Source: Tetrastigma voinierianum
Taxonomy: Eukaryota; Streptophyta; Magnoliopsida; Vitales; Vitaceae
Assembly (NCBI GenBank): GCA_016808115.1
Contig: JAEQBH010001145.1
Span: 310,001 to 374,000 of the forward strand
Length of the DNA stretch: 64,000 nt
Reading direction: 5' to 3'
The translations under genes were made by a program, and so were the position numbers. The notes under the pieces were generated by a model, which saw nothing but the letters and a program-made list of their open reading frames with translations, did no database searches and was not told the DNA's origin. Positions 49,926-61,171 of the stretch are shown one piece after another. The first letter of the stretch is position 1. Each line of letters begins with the position of its first letter.

Positions 49926-51473
49926 AGGAGATTTGTTTGTGTGATTTTCTCTCTCTATGGCTAAATATCTGAAATCTGTCAATCCTTCATTAAGGACAAA
50001 TGAGTGGCCGCTACCATAGGAGGGAGTGCATCTTTCATTAATTGATGTAAAGAAATAAATTATAATATAGATGATTAGGCTTCTTTTCATTCATATTGAT
50101 CTGACCTGTCACTACCTAGTGTCCCAATAATAATTTCATATGAATCAATGCCGGCTATTGTTTGTATTTCTTTTCAATGAAGTTGAGGATGGTGGGAGCT
50201 AAATCGAATTCATTAAATATGTCTCAGGATTCATAATTTATCCTAATATTTTTTTAGGATAATTCACAGAATTATTATATGATTATAATGTAAGGTTTAA
50301 ATATAGAATAAAGCTTTGGGAATATTAGCATAAATGCAGGTCACGAGGGAAAAAGTTATGAGATAGATGATGGGTTGGGCCTTTTAAAGGCTATTAATTG
50401 TGTGCATAGATATAAGGGTTTGAGAGTTTTATGAGGTATTTTCTCGATATTATTAGCATCCTAGAATTTTGTGATTTTGTAATTTTTCCTAGTCATCGCA
50501 ACACTTTGATACTCTAATCTTATACTCTGTGTTTTCAAGAATAGTAGAAAGATTCGACAATATTAGCGCCGTCTGCTTTATGTTGATTTCTTTGAATTCA
50601 AATTCTCATGCATAAAAGCTTCCGCAGTTATAACATCAATGAACATGGTTGTTGAACTGGAAATAATATATAGTGCGTTTACAGTTCAAACAGGCAGGGA
50701 AGAATGGCTTATCTGTCTCCGTCTGAGTTCTTTAATGATCCGGAGCTTTGAGGCCCTTCCCCTCGGTACCTTATCGGAGAAAGAGCGGATGCAGGGGAAG
50801 ATGGAGTATGGAGACGGATGAACCAAATGTTGGTATACTTGTCTGAAGATCTTCTCAAATGTTCTTTATTAAGTACGTCATATCACACTGTCCCTAAAAC
50901 CAAGATTTCTATCCTTCCTTAGCGATGTTAAATCCAGGGACAAAATAGGTAATATAATACCCCAAATCTTGAGAAAAAACTAAAATAATTTTATTTATGA
51001 ATTTGTCCTAAATAATACTTTAAAAAAAAAAAAAATATACTAATCTAATCGTTTTGAAAAAGTCCAAACTAGTGTGTCCTCGTCAGAAAGCGTAGTTAGT
51101 GACCTACGGTTTTAAATTACACAAATTAAAACCATAGTTGCGACTATGGTTTAAGGCAGAAGTTAAAATTGCAGTCACAAACTCTGGTTTTAATGAGGAC
51201 CACGATGGTTCCAGCATTAGCCTTCAAATATGTGATAGGTGACAATCTAAAAAAAGATATTATTGGGGGCTGAAACTCTCTGTTTCTAGGATGTTCCTCA
51301 CATTTTTTAAGGAAATAGCTAGTATCCTTCCCTCCATAATAATGTCATGAAAAGGAATAATAGGAGAGGCGGTGATCATGAGTTACCAACTCTGGCTTTC
51401 AATACGATTTCTAACACATTAAAATAAAAATTCGAGCATCTCTCTCTTTTAAACTCTGTCAAAGTCAGGTTGA
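49926..51473. other. Unassigned DNA with short palindromes
   Basis: No recognisable gene. The 60-codon frame at 50639-50821 is GC-balanced and could be an exon fragment, but its product is unknown. 51129-51152 is a hairpin (aaaccatagt-tgcg-actatggttt), set in a stretch (51085-51200) with further ctacggtttt and tctggtttta words, like the subterminal repeats of some plant DNA transposons. Confidence 0.35.
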
Positions 51474-51830
51474 TAATAGTTTGAAAGAGCTTAAAATCAA
51501 TATTTGTTTAAAAGAAGAATTCGGTTATTACAACTGACTATTACAAAGAAGGGTCATTTCTCCTATGTGGCATCAAACTACAAACTTAATGCAAAAATGG
51601 CAGTGATTTGTGCTCCAGTTTCTTACCATTAAAAAATTCAGGGCATCTCTTCAATGTGGCATCAGATGCTTACATCCTATAATAGTTTGAAAAGGCTTAA
51701 ATCAATATTTTTTAAAAGAAGATCATTTGACCACAAACTCTAGCACCAGATAAAAAGAAGGATCATTTCTCTATGTGGCATCAAACTTCAAGCTTTAATA
51801 AAAATAAACCGTAAAAATGGTCATTTGACC
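51474..51830. repeat. Direct repeat, ~205-bp period
   Basis: agtttgaaa(g/a)(a/g)gcttaaa.tcaatattt at 51478 and again at 51683. Both are followed by aaagaagg(g/a)tcatttct and atgtggcatcaaact. A shorter catttgaccacaaact word repeats at 51724 and 51821. Confidence 0.8.
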
Positions 51831-53344
51831 ACAAACTTCATTGATCATAATAAATTGCCTCTAAAAGAGCCCCAAATGGAAGGTTCTGTAAACACTAAAC
51901 AGAAGAGTCTCAGCTTTTTAAGTTTTCCACCACACAGTGTTGAGCATTTTTTGCGGCGTGTCGAGAAGCATGGATACTTCCTCGCCATCTCTATTGTATG
52001 CATGTTTGGACCTCATGAACCTTTTTGTGGTCGGACGCTGGCGGTCAACAGATGCGCCATGCAATAGTAGTCACCAGTTGCCTTTATGGCTATGGCGTGC
52101 AGTGACATCCTGGTGATATCTTAATCGCGATAACATCCGACAGCCTGTGCAGCGGTTGAGTTCCTGACTGGCTGAAACTCACCAATATCCGGGGAACTCA
52201 GATGAGCAGGGAAGGACCGTCTGGGTGACGGGAAACCTGTGAAGAAAAAACCAATCCTTCTTCAACAAATCCAACAGATGCTGTAGGTGTTTCCAAGTAA
52301 GACACTGTTTAAATAACATTGAGAAAAGAAAAAAAATATTCATGTCGAGAATAATAAAGTATCAAGAAAATGGTTATCTTATCTGTGATTTTCATATTAA
52401 AAATATCGAAGCAGAAAATATATTAAATTAATTGAAACTTTATATTTTAAAATGATTCAATATTTGTTTGTCACAGTTCAAATAAATAAAATGAGTTAAG
52501 AATAAATAAAGAATTATATATCAATTTTTTTATTTTTATTTTTTTAATATTCTTTACTTTTTGTTTCATTTTATTGATGTATAGTTTTGGTAAAAATTTT
52601 CTTGAATCCAAATAGAGATCTAGATCTCAATTTTTAATAAATAAAACAAGAAGGAAAATACAGAGGAAGAATAATAAATCTTGTCTCTGGAAATTCTGTG
52701 GAAAAATTGAGAGAGAAAAATGTTGAGTGCATAATTGTTTTCTGTTTCTATTTATTTTTCGGAATGGATTCATATCAAATTTATTCACGATATACTTTTA
52801 TTGATTTTAAAATTTTAAAGTGGCGTTCAAGAAAGTTTATTAATCAGTAAATGTATTTCATAAGAAATCATTTTCAATGAACAGAGCATAAATGTGAAAT
52901 CAACAATTTAAATCCAACTTAACAGCCTTCATTTTGGGAATAGAAGTAATTGCAGAACCAACAAAGGACCTCTCAATTGTTTTAAGGGGTTTTCAATAGC
53001 TGGCCAGAAATCTATGCCACACTAATATATCAAAACAAAAAAAAAACATCCACGGTTTGCAGAAAACCCTTGCGAGAGGGAAAAACCATAGACGGAGGCT
53101 AAGCTTCACTGTGAAATGAGAAAAATTAGTGTAGTAATTAATGACTCAAGTCACTCAAAATGAAAGATCTATTTTGTTTTCCTACTTTTTCTTTTTCACA
53201 AAGTCGCGCGAGGGCCTTCGGATGGGACTTCATGAGAGCTTGAGGTCGGGCGCGTCAGCAAGAGCAGAAGTGGAAAGACAAAGAAGCGGTGGTAGGTGGC
53301 ATTTGCTTCTGACAATGGTTAAATTTCTGTAATATGTTTTCTGC
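51831..53344. other. Unassigned DNA, one GC-balanced patch
   Basis: 51860-52260 has coding-like base balance, with an 80-codon plus frame (51825-52067), but nothing in either strand matches a family I know. 52270-52870 is AT-rich. 53141-53332 has a short open frame with Arg/Ser-rich text and no family. Confidence 0.35.
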
Positions 53345-53545
53345 AACTGAGCTTAGCACCTCAGCTGATCACGAGGCCTTGGAGTACAAACCCTCTGGTG
53401 CCCGAGAGGGCTCCAAGTCATAGCAATTGGGCAACCTGCATGCAGAGTCTTTCACTACATAGGAAAGCCGGGGCTGCATCTGGGTGGTCCTAAGATATAT
53501 TGAGATCATTTTCAATGTGTGATGTTAAACCATATAGAGGATTTA
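53345..53545 (+). mobile_element. SINE-like tRNA-derived element
   Basis: It has an A-box-like cttagcacctcagctgatc (53352-53370) and a B-box-like ggagtacaaaccctc (53381-53395). The body is GC-richer than its flanks and resembles plant SINE text. No terminal poly(A) or target duplication was identified. Confidence 0.5.
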
Positions 53546-54339
53546 TTGAACCTGGGTGTTTATAGCTAGATTGGTTGTTCCCTAATGGAGGGAAGAACAA
53601 AAAAGTAAAGAAAGAGTGGAAAATCAATTAATTGAGAAAGTGATCATGTATTCAAGAGAGAGGAGTACAGAGATTTTCCTCTTTTCTTACTCTCAACTCC
53701 TTTTATCTTAAACACTGAAGTTAGTCAAATGTCAGAGCCAGTTTTCAAGATTGAAAACACATTGCAATTACTAAATTGAATTAGAAATGGATAGACTCAA
53801 CTCATTAGTTGAACACTTGTCTGATAGGCTATTCAATCAAACTATATGACCATACACATTGGAACCCATGATGCTGAAACAAAAGATAAATACAATTAAG
53901 ACATACTCTACTGCCAAAAAAGAAAAAAAGAAAAAAAAATCTTGATCTAAAAATAGCAGAATGATAAGGTTCTTACTAAACAACCTCATAGTAAATTCAT
54001 TTAGTAAATAAGAATTGGCCCCGAATACAGAGCAGAGCCAGGTTACCCAATAATAATGAAAAATGCAGTAGAATGATAGTTTTATCAAATCGTCTACAAG
54101 AAAGCAAAACAGCAGACTTTTCTGTAAACAATGAAGAGAAGCACCTTTTCTTTGTCAAGGAAACACTATCCTCATCTGTTATCTAAATTATCTTGTAGGT
54201 TTTTATATTGGTGTACTGTAAATATATTGTTGGGAGGAATCAATTATTCAGAAAATGACCTTCTGTGTGCTTATGTTTTTTTTTATATAAGTTTGAATCA
54301 TCACGGCCAACTTGCTTGCAAACATTAATCATGATTACG
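53546..54339. other. AT-rich intergenic DNA
   Basis: No gene is supported. Two frames (53837-54088 -, 54131-54328 +) are Phe/Leu/Ile-rich by composition only. Confidence 0.4.
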
Positions 54340-54768
54340 AGTTAACGGCATGGTAAACAACCTCAGTGACTCTAAGAGTACTCTGACTAGTGATAACCCA
54401 ACTCAAGGACTTGAAACATAAACAGATAACGAAGGTAAAAACTTCAGCCAAGCGCAGAGGAGATCGAATTGGTAAACCAATTAGGTTAAATCTCCCAAGG
54501 CCTTAGCTCAGGGACCTTGAATAACAGCCAGGCTGGTTAAAGGTAAGTACTGCAAAACCTCGAAAGTGGCCTTGAGAGAACTCCAACCGGTGACCATTGG
54601 GTTAAACTACAAGACCTTAGACCAAATGGCCCAGTTAGCAGTTAAAGCCTCCGATAACTCAGAGAGGGACTCGAACCTTGGTGACCATTAGGTGACCAAG
54701 GCTCTGGACTACCAAGTAGTAAGCCATTGGTAAAACAAGACCTTACGTAACTAAGCTACCCCTCGGGT
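54340..54768 (-). repeat. Array of tRNA-like (A-box/B-box) modules
   Basis: On the minus strand the first module has a strong A-box-like ggggtagcttagttacg (54764-54748) and a canonical B-box ggttcgagtcc (54677-54667). Two further B-box-like sites follow at 54587-54577 (ggttggagttc) and 54471-54461 (ccaattcgatc). Each is preceded by a ggtcacc/ggtttacc word, and the spacing is 90-116 bp. No module folds into a complete tRNA by eye. Best read as a multimeric tRNA-derived SINE-type element; a decayed tRNA cluster is the alternative. Confidence 0.5.
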
Positions 54769-54792
54769 TCTATATGCTTATGTATTATTGAA

Positions 54793-55281
54793 TTGAACAC
54801 AAGAATGAAAATGCATCGCTTTCAAGAATCAGATGATTTGAATATCTCAAACAAACCCTTTGTAGTTCTCTCTGAGATGCAAACAATATCACCAATTTTC
54901 ATGATTTTTTTTTTTTTTTTTGATGAACTTAGATTTTCCTTGATGTCCTGTAGCCTGCCCAGTCACATCCCTAGAAAACATTCAGCTATCAAACCCCAGG
55001 TTCGGAAGAGTTCTTCAACTAAAACCAATCCAAAGAACTACAATTCTAGGGTTGAGGATTTGAAACCCAAGAATGTGGTCAGCAAAATAAGCAATTTCCT
55101 CAGTTTTACCCAAATTCAATCTCCTATTGATCGACAGTCCAAATTCTCTAGGTCAATGAAGCCGTACCAACCACCAAAACCTCCGATCCTTTTATCCAGA
55201 AACTCTTCATCAGATTCATTTTCAAAATCAAATTTAACTCATTCCAAATTCTCAAGAAACAGACATGGGTCGTCTCCATGA
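54793..55281 (+). CDS. Hypothetical Ser/Lys-rich frame
   Basis: One of the longest clean frames in the window (162 codons). The part after residue 55 is Ser-, Lys- and Pro-rich with an RNSSSDSFSKSN segment. This is coding-like in composition but has no domain, signal peptide or family I recognise. Residues 38-45 are a Phe run from an A/T tract, which suggests the start is artefactual and that any true exon begins later (about 54960). The following 400 bases look like UTR, with two ggagacgtcttc words (55687, 55707). Confidence 0.25.
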   Translation: MNTRMKMHRFQESDDLNISNKPFVVLSEMQTISPIFMIFFFFFDELRFSLMSCSLPSHIPRKHSAIKPQVRKSSSTKTNPKNYNSRVEDLKPKNVVSKISNFLSFTQIQSPIDRQSKFSRSMKPYQPPKPPILLSRNSSSDSFSKSNLTHSKFSRNRHGSSP

Positions 55282-56126
55282 ACAACTGCCAAAGAGTTAT
55301 CAGTTCCTCAACAAGGAAAAAGATCAAGCTCTTTGACCCAAAGTTTCAGTACCAGCCAGCACAATGTAGATACTTGATTCCAGCAATGTAAATAATCAAA
55401 TTTCATTCAGAAAAATCCCTTCAAAATTACAGATAAACTGTCAGAAAAACATGCAAACTTCGAATTGAAACCATTGAAACAGAAAACAATTGAATACACC
55501 GGCATCAGAGAGGCGGAATTGCATGTTTTGCAGAAATAAGTACTGAAGAAGAGATGAAAAAGAAAAGACCCACCCATAAGGGAAAAAAGGGTTTATGAAC
55601 ATACCCAGAAGCTAAAATTGATAGAAACCGAGTTTAATTGGGGGAAATCGCCAGTTTTTGGAGTTAAACTTCAGCAGCACTTTCCTGGAGACGTCTTCAC
55701 TCACATGGAGACGTCTTCTCCCAGTATTTATTTGGAGTTTTTTTGGTCTTTTTTTTTTTTTTTAAAATAATTTTTGCTTTTTCTATTTTTTTTTGCTGGT
55801 CCCCACATTTTTGTATAATATTGCATAATCCAATCTTTCAAATTTCTCATTCCATACAAAAAAAAATATAGTCCAAAAGATATATCAATCATTAATACAT
55901 GGTTTAATCGGGTTAGATCCCATAACTTTTTTGATTCAGTTTTAAGGACCGTTTGTCTTTTTATTTTTTGCTGAATGCTATTTTTGTTTTTTAAATTTTT
56001 TAAGACTTATTACTGAAAAAAAATTTAAAAATTATTAATTGAAAAAATAAAAATATTTGGTTTTACATTTAGAAAAAATCATACTATAATAAAAAAAAAC
56101 TTTGTTATTACTAATAAGAAAAATGT
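55282..56126. other. Intergenic DNA, T-rich
   Basis: No gene. 55946-55990 (aaggaccgtttgtctttt) resembles a MITE or Harbinger terminus similar to 12367, but no partner end was found. Confidence 0.35.
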
Positions 56127-56677
56127 GACAGCTCGGTATTAAGAATAATGTATTAGAGAGGATTCGAGATGGGTAGGCGCGTCCGACCTCGGCCCCATTT
56201 ATTTTAAATTAAACTTTATCTTACATTTAAAAGAATTAAGCAGGATAGGAAGCTATAGGTTGGATTTGAATGAATTTTTATAAATTATTTATTAAAAAGC
56301 ATTCTAATTGTATTATTATTTATGTTAAGTATAAAATAAAATAATAATAAGACATTTTTAAATATGTCGGTGAAACGGGACACTGTGAATATGTCTTCTT
56401 GGGAACGGCAGGTTTTGAAAAATAAATCGATCACTTTAAAAATCGATATGTTAAATCCAAATTGTTCATTAGAGCCGGGACGGGCGAGAGCAGAATATAG
56501 CTCGATCGTTTATTAATTCTAAATACATTCTGATGTTAAAACAATCATTAACATTTAATGTTATTAAATATTATCTGATATTATTTCAAAAAAATATTTA
56601 TTCAGTATTAAGTAAAAAAAAAATCATCACCAACAGAATTTTAAAGCATTGATTAATATTTTAAAATAAACTATATA

Positions 56678-56747
<70 letters not shown>

Positions 56748-57557
56748 TTATATATATATATATATATATAAATTACTATTTGAATTTTCTTCATATTTTG
56801 TATTAATATATAAAATTATTTTAAATTAATTTTCTTCCATATTTTTAAATTTGATAAAAAAAGAAAAAAATATTGACAAAAGGAAAATAAGAAAAGTATA
56901 GTGGGAAGAAATCATAATTTTTCTCTTACCTGTTTTTCTCTATTCTTCTTTAACTGCTTTTTATTTTGTTTTAAACGATCTCTACAAAAGCAGAGAAAAT
57001 ATAGTAGCCAAAGAAAATAGAGAAATACATTAAACATTTTTTTTATTATGGAAACGGAGAGAGCAGATAAGGTGAAAAACTGGTTGATGTTTTCTCTTTA
57101 TGGCTGTTCAAAATAAGGCTTATTTCTCATTCAACTTAAAAGCTGTTTTTAAACAAGATTTTAAAACCATTTTATATTTGATTTTAAACACGTACATGAT
57201 TAGTAATTTATCGTAAGTAGGTTATATTTTGACGATTGGTTTCGTGGTCTTGATGCAATACTTTTTTGTATGTGTATGAGTGATTCAACTGATGATCCAG
57301 ATAAAAGTAAAGCATCAGAATCTCAAATTATAATCGATCGACCTATTGTAAAATTTGGTCATCTCTCATATAATCATGTAGAATTATCGAATGTAAAAGT
57401 TTAAACCGATTTATCTTTATTAAGCTTTGAATGTTCAAATCAAATGCTTTATGTATTTTTTATTAAATATATTAGTAGTTTGAATCTGATAAAAATTATT
57501 ACCATTGAAAATAAAAATACAAAAATTATTTAAAATCTCTCCCACTAAGAAAAAAAG

Positions 57558-57570
<13 letters not shown>
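56127..57570 (+). mobile_element. LTR-edge-like segment and AT-rich DNA
   Basis: 56127 starts TGTGACAGCTCGG, similar to edges of plant LTRs. 56130-56560 carries GC-richer words (cgcgtccgacctcggcccc, agccgggacgggcg) typical of gypsy-type LTRs. The matching second LTR was not found. The remainder is AT-rich and gene-free. Confidence 0.35.
56672..56770. repeat. Long (TA)n microsatellite
   Basis: About 100 bp of TA with one ctt interruption, the longest simple repeat in the window. Another TA run lies at 57571-57592. Confidence 0.95.
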
Positions 57571-57588
<18 letters not shown>

Positions 57589-57699
57589 TATAAAAGGACT
57601 TATTAAATTAAAATTTATATTTCATATTTTCAAGTCAGAAAATAAAAAGACAAACCCAAGGGTAAATAGAAGAAAATGTAAGGACGTGAATGCAAATAA

Positions 57700-57880
57700 A
57701 GGAATTGAAAACCACGTATCATGAAAACCGCGGAAGCTTGCCCGTGGAAATTGTGATTTTATAGGAGAAAGTGCACACAAAGTACGTGCACCCCCACGCG
57801 CGTTTAGTTGCGCGTGGAGTTTAAACTCCGTATTCAAAACGACGTCGTAGGGCCCATGTGAATGTCGTGTCTTCCCGAGG
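57700..57880. promoter_or_regulatory. GC-rich palindrome cluster with CGCG boxes
   Basis: 57794-57817 is a hairpin (ccacgcgc-8 nt-gcgcgtgg). It overlaps a perfect 14-bp palindrome ggagtttaaactcc (57816-57829). Nearby are acgtg (57784) and gacgtc (57841). CGCG boxes are CAMTA targets and ACGTG/GACGTC are bZIP-type cores, so this could be promoter DNA. No gene start is visible on either side. An 88-codon minus-strand frame crosses it without family resemblance. Confidence 0.3.
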
Positions 57881-59284
57881 TTTTTCATTAAAAATTAGGG
57901 GCGCCCACCGGCTTTCTATTAAAAATTTATTCTTTTCTGGGGTCTTTCCTCCATCATCACCAATCCCAAAAGATACGTTTTTTGCCTTTGCAATTACGTT
58001 TGCTTTTTTCTTTTTTCCATTAAAAACATTTTTTTAATTAAAAATGGATTTCAGTTATTTCCTATAATAAAATTTTTGGGATAACAGTCTAAAAGGACAA
58101 ATCCCAACCAAAATTATAAAATAACATTTTTCATTCAAATCTAAATATAAGTATCAAGATTTAGTTATAATACGAGGATGAGATCTATCTTTTCACTTTT
58201 ATGGAAATGTGACATTTTCAATGTTACTTGTGTAAACGATACGGATTTGTTATCTAATCGATGAAGTCGATGGTTAAAGGGTTAATGATACGCAAAGAAA
58301 ACGAGTCGATAAAGCGCGACGACTAGTTAAAGATTCTATACGAGGATATGAAATAACGAATCTTCGTTGGTTAAAGAGTTTGATAGGGCGTAAAAAATAG
58401 ATGCTGAGTATAGCGGAGTTCTTTCTGACTTTATAATACAATGCATAAATGTCAAAAAAAGAATTTTAAAACTTAAGTATAGGCTGTGATATTTATTCTC
58501 TGCGAAAATACCTACATGTATATGTAATGTTGAAATGCAATGGTCGCATGTAGCATTTATATCTTTTACTATTTTTTATACAAATTATACAAGAATTGAA
58601 AATATCTTTAAATTATTTTTAAAATTTTGTTGTATAAATTCTTATAACATTGTTTTCAGTGAAAAATTTAGAAACAAATGGGATTCAAAATGTTTTTGAA
58701 TTCTAAGTCATATTTTATTTTGTAAACTTAAAAGTTCTTCTATTTATATAATACAACCATTTTTATTAAAAATTATTATTACTATTATATTGAAGTGGTA
58801 TTGACCATATTGTTTTTTTTTTTGAAGATGGTGTTGATATATTGTTATTAAGCAAACACACGTGTGCCAAAGTTGCTGTCGGTGGATATGGGCATTTCTC
58901 TTCAACTACATATTCTTACAACAATATAATGGTTAGTTATGATAAGCATGGCTGAAACAAATAATATTTACAAATATACAACTTTTTTTTCTCTTTTCAG
59001 ACATCACCTAGAAAAAGAGATCTTCAGGTTTTCTAGAACTGACTCCACAATCATGCATTTTAAATTGAGTTTTGTCCCATAATAATATATTTTAAAAAAA
59101 ATATGATAAACATGTTTTTGTAATAATGTTAACCAGTCTTCGGTTCTTGCTCGTGACGAACTAGTTTAAACATTTTTTTTCAAACTTACACTAAATTTGT
59201 ATTTTTTTTTATTTTAAAAATACTATTATGGGACAAAACTGTTATAAACTAACATATAGAGGATGAGATCAATGGGGGATTTTC
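57881..59284. other. AT-rich DNA downstream of the polymerase tail
   Basis: No gene. 58190-58440 has gypsy-LTR-like texture (gtcgataaagcgcgacg) without defined ends. Confidence 0.4.
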
Positions 59285-59945
59285 CTATTTGTTTCTCATA
59301 GGTGAGAAATAGTGAGCAATGGTAGAACCTCGTTTACCAGTCTTAGACTGCTTTTGAGGCCGGAGCCAAGCTTGAACTTCTGCTCGGATTTCTGGCGGTA
59401 GCTCATCCATTACAGAAGGATCGATGTCGTCGATCTTGTAATTCCATGCTTCCCTTCTTTCTGTCATCCCCGCCTGAACTATACCTTCCATTGTTGAGCT
59501 CAGTCTCGGTAGCCATTGTTGCTTTTGGCAGCTGAACTCGATTCAGTTCTTCTGAGCTCCATGCTTGGAGTTCTTCGCGAATTTCTAGAGGTAGCTCATC
59601 CATTACAGAAGGATTGATGTCGTCGATCTTGTAATCCCATGTTTCCCTTCTTTCTGCATCCCTGCCTGAGCTATACCTTCCATTGTTGAGCTCGGTCTCA
59701 GTAGCCATTGTCTCTTTCGGCAGCTGAATTTGATTCAGTTCTTCTGAGCTCCATGCTTGGACTTCTTCGTGGATTTCTGGCGGTAGCTCGTCCATCACAG
59801 AAGGATCGATGTCGATGTCGTCGATCTTGGAACTCCATGTAGCTGAGCTATGGCAGGCGTCGGGTATGTCATTGAGGGCAGTCTTAGCAACAGTTGACTC
59901 ATTTGGCTGCTGAGCTTGACCTGTTTCCTGAACTTTAGTTTAGCA
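59285..59945 (-). pseudogene. Y-family DNA polymerase (Pol eta-like) C-terminal tail with three UBM copies
   Basis: Translesion polymerases copy past damaged template bases; their tails bind ubiquitinated PCNA. The minus strand repeats DPSVMDELPPEI or its variant at 59807, 59614 and 59422. This is the LP-centred ubiquitin-binding motif (UBM). It ends with WLRPQKQ, then KRGSTIAHYFSP, a PIP-box-like tail, and a stop at 59285. Units of 64 codons (192 bp) are tandem, each with TETELNNGRYSSG between motifs. The first two are in one frame (59798-59403) and the third is shifted by one base. No catalytic palm or finger region is present upstream, so it is an isolated last exon or a fragment. Plant Pol eta fits best; REV1 also carries UBMs and cannot be excluded. 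Confidence 0.7.
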
Positions 59946-60934
59946 GTCATAAGCACGCGGCAAAAACTGACTCATGTTTTTGGTGGAAGGGTTGGGGGAG
60001 GATACAATCCCATCGGTTCAGCGATGAAGTGTGAAAATGTCTTAAGGCTTGCTGATTCTCCATTCTCTCAGCCAAATTAACTTTTGGGTTGAGCTCCTCT
60101 ATTAGTTGAAACACACATAATTGGTGTTTTTCATTGAGAAGCGGTGCATAAGGGAAAAAAGACTACCTAGAAAAGAAGTACCAGCTAATCTTAGATCAAA
60201 GTGAATATTTATCAGAGTGAGCCATCATGGGACGTGTGACTTCTCTAGGATACGATCTCTCGTGATTCCACATGAGATTGTAGAAGTGGTGCCGGTTTGA
60301 AGGTTAACCGCTTTGCTCCCGGGTTGATGTTTCAGGTTAGGCTTAGAGTACTCCCAGTAATGGTGCTTTCATTAGCTTTCGGTCACGTGAGGAAAAGACT
60401 ACCTAGACTATCGGTACTGACGGGGTTCGAGTGAATCTTATCAAGTCATGGCGGATTACTGCAATTGACTTTCCCAAGAGGTGGCTTGATAATCTGATCT
60501 GCACATCGGTTGCATGAGATTATAGTGGTACTTAAGTTAGAAAAGTTCTCCACCTATCGAGCCCAGGTCTTTTAGGTTGAAGCTCACTCTATTAGGCTTG
60601 GGTACCATCATGGAAGTAATTTCATTGAAGTTAGTGCGTAAAAAGGAAGAGTACGGAAGACTCTGGAAATTAACAAAGTCAGATAATGTTATCCAAAGTG
60701 TATTTAAAGTCATGCATCCCGACTTCTCACAGGGTGAAACAATGATATGATCTTCAGCGTTGATTAACCTACGAGAAGTGTTTGGAGTAATTAACGAACG
60801 AAAAGTTCTCTCTTTATCGAGAAGCGAGTCTTTTGGGTTGAGCTCTCTATTGGACTTGATCTTATTTGTTGATAGAAGGTCTTGAAATGAAAAATTACAT
60901 TCTCGCATGCAACTCATTTAGAAGGTAAAAGGGC
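59946..60934. repeat. Degenerate direct repeats before the copia LTR
   Basis: ctttt(g/a)ggttga(a)gctc.ctctatta/tgg recurs at about 60073, 60570 and 60828. aaaagttctc...tatcgag recurs at 60541 and 60800. aaaagactacctaga recurs at 60158 and 60391. This suggests a tandemly duplicated ~250-bp element. The 126-codon minus-strand frame at 60917-60537 spans two of these repeats and is not supported as a gene. Confidence 0.6.
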
Positions 60935-61171
60935 CCAGTGTAAAAATTGTAATTACGGTATATTTAGGGTATAAGGATATTTTGTAATTTAGTAATATTC
61001 AGTTTATTATAAATACCTCTATCTTATTTGATGATAGTAAAATTCAAGCTTTCAGTTCTGTGAATGTGACACACTTTGCGAAATACGTAAAACCTTGTGT
61101 GTGTTTCTTACATTTTTAACTTTGATTAACTTTACTCAATTATTGATTCTATGACTTATTGATATCAAATG
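60935..61171 (+). mobile_element. Copia 5' LTR 3' half and primer binding site
   Basis: 60935-61160 includes ggtatatttagggtat, ataaatacctct, gtgtgacacac-like and cgaaatacgtaaaaccttgtgtg text, as found in the transcribed part of copia LTRs. It is followed by ttgatatcaaatg (61159-61171), a degenerate TTGGTATCAGAGC-type PBS. Gag begins just after. The left LTR boundary is approximate. Confidence 0.6.

Noticed and set aside
54640..54768. Intact tRNA gene on the minus strand
   Set aside because: The A-box and B-box are about 80 bases apart and no acceptor or anticodon stem pairing could be drawn.
57622..57888. 88-codon minus-strand frame
   Set aside because: It crosses the palindrome cluster; no family, no start context.
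60537..60917. 126-codon minus-strand frame
   Set aside because: It spans two copies of a direct repeat next to a copia LTR and has no family signature.
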